Below are positions 13,384-14,063 of a DNA stretch of 14,063 nucleotides, piece by piece. Each line of letters starts with the position of its first letter. The stretch's first letter is position 1. A program made the position numbers and the translations under genes. Source of the DNA: QQUK01 sp913009765 (GTDB taxonomy: Bacteria > Zixibacteria > MSB-5A5 > GN15 > FEB-12); the NCBI GenBank assembly GCA_937900185.1, contig CALCCW010000077.1, forward strand, positions 1 to 14,063, written 5' to 3'. The notes below the pieces were generated by a model. That model saw only the letters and a program-made list of their open reading frames with translations. It was not told the DNA's origin and ran no database searches.

Positions 13384-14025
13384 ATGAAAAGAGCTTTAAA
13401 CCTATTTAATTACTCAGTACTATTGTTAATATTTTTTCTAATTCTTATTTTTGAAAAAAGTAGTGTTGCTAAAAGTAATGTTACTAAAAAAGAAGCCGTT
13501 AACGCTATTTTTAAATCATCACTTGATTTAGAAAAACCTGATATAATCTATATTAATTCACAACTAATATTACAAAACTATACAATAGTTGAAAATATTT
13601 TTGAAGAACAGCCATTTGTGGATAAGATGTCAAATAATCTTCCTCCTGATTTACCGGATGGTATTAGAAATAACATTCAGGCTACTAAAATTCTTTTCTC
13701 CGAAAGGAAGCGTTTTAATGCTGAAGGCAAAGAAACAACAACTATCAAATTACCTTTTGACAATACAGAGTCAGCTGGGACTCAAAAATATTTCCACCTG
13801 TTAGGGCCAATTCAGGACACTCTACAGAAAGGGAAACTTCTATGTGTCGATGAACTGGATACGAAACTGCATCCTAAATTAACTCTGAATATTATTAGAA
13901 TGTTCCATAATAAAGAGATTAATAAAAATGGTGCACAATTGATTTTTGCTACCCATGATACAAATTTACTATCAGCTGGACTGTTTAGGCGTGACCAGAT
14001 TTATTTTACTGAAAAGAATCATGTT
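13384..14025 (+). CDS. Open-ended ORF: signal-peptide-like N terminus joined to C-terminal half of an AAA15 (COG1106) ATPase
   Basis: The frame runs without a stop from ATG 13384 (GGGAGG five bases upstream) to the adapter junction, giving 214 genomic residues. Residues 1-30 look like a signal peptide or membrane anchor: Lys-Arg, then a hydrophobic run LLLIFFLILIF. From about residue 75 or 80 the sequence fits the end of AAA15/AAA21 ATPases: ESAGTQ at 129-134, Walker B LLCVDELD at 152-159 followed by LHP, QLIFATHD at 185-192 and a RRDQIYF segment. The N-terminal part of such proteins, with Walker A, is missing. A secreted N terminus on a cytoplasmic ATPase makes little sense, so this may be an assembly misjoin near a contig end, or a real deletion fusion. 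Such ATPases often belong to phage-defence or Rlo-type systems. The 3' end is cut by the contig end; codons after 14025 are adapter. Confidence 0.65.
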
Positions 14026-14063
14026 AGATCGGAAGAGCACACGTCTGAACTCCAGTCACACTG
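14026..14063 (-). other. Illumina TruSeq adapter start (contamination)
   Basis: Bases 14026-14059 match the TruSeq adapter beginning AGATCGGAAGAGC exactly. Bases 14060-14063 are ACTG, the first four bases of the index read on the left end (ACTGATAT). Both ends thus carry the same adapter, pointing outward, from one library. Translation gives the known artefact peptide RSEEHTSELQSH. Confidence 0.98.

Noticed and set aside
13589..13804. Plus-strand ORF of 71 codons near the right end
   Set aside because: It is in another frame from the ATPase-like ORF, whose Walker B and THD motifs mark the real frame.

Overview
The window is a metagenome- or genome-assembly contig whose two ends are untrimmed Illumina adapter. 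Biological sequence runs only from about 137 to about 14025. Bases 71-136 are a complete P7/TruSeq adapter with index, preceded by 70 bases of read-through noise. Bases 14026-14063 are the same adapter in the opposite orientation, cut off after four bases of the same index. The first and last genes are therefore truncated by contig ends, not by biology. The DNA is AT-rich, with clear Shine-Dalgarno sites before most genes. It comes from a Gram-negative, respiring bacterium: there are signal peptides, a beta-barrel ending in Phe, a LolA-like periplasmic protein and c-type cytochromes. I cannot place the phylum from sequence alone; an uncultured lineage of the FCB type is a guess.

Layout. (1) 137-2513, plus strand: a 5'-truncated YhaM-like OB-fold/HD 3'-5' exoribonuclease, then overlapping fetA and fetB homologues for an ABC iron exporter. 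(2) 2644-5165: two overlapping genes for an unusual cytochrome bd-like complex. The first is a CydA-like membrane protein with two fused c-type haem sites. The second is a partner membrane protein that looks like its paralogue. A strong terminator follows. (3) 5166-7561: a looser accessory stretch. It holds palindromic intergenic repeats, a tandem-GNAT acetyltransferase, another hairpin repeat, a minus-strand P-loop kinase, and a structured intergenic region that ends in a minus-strand terminator and is a candidate small RNA or leader. (4) 7562-13205: an ECF sigma factor with an overlapping soluble zinc-finger anti-sigma factor. These are followed by an MMPL/RND exporter, a LolA-like periplasmic protein, an outer-membrane beta-barrel and a small DUF2892 membrane protein, closed by a terminator. 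(5) 13384-14025: an open-ended reading frame joining a signal-peptide-like N terminus to the C-terminal half of an AAA15 (COG1106) ATPase with no Walker A. It is either an assembly chimera or a real fusion.

How the genes may work together. FetAB would lower labile iron, and the bd-like pair would pass electrons from a periplasmic c-type donor to a terminal acceptor instead of oxidising quinol. The ECF pair probably controls the envelope cluster beside it. RND exporter, LolA-like carrier and barrel together suggest movement of a lipid or hydrophobic compound across the envelope. The observations most worth following up are the bd-like paralogous pair, the minus-strand candidate RNA at 7240-7377, and the chimeric ORF at the right end.
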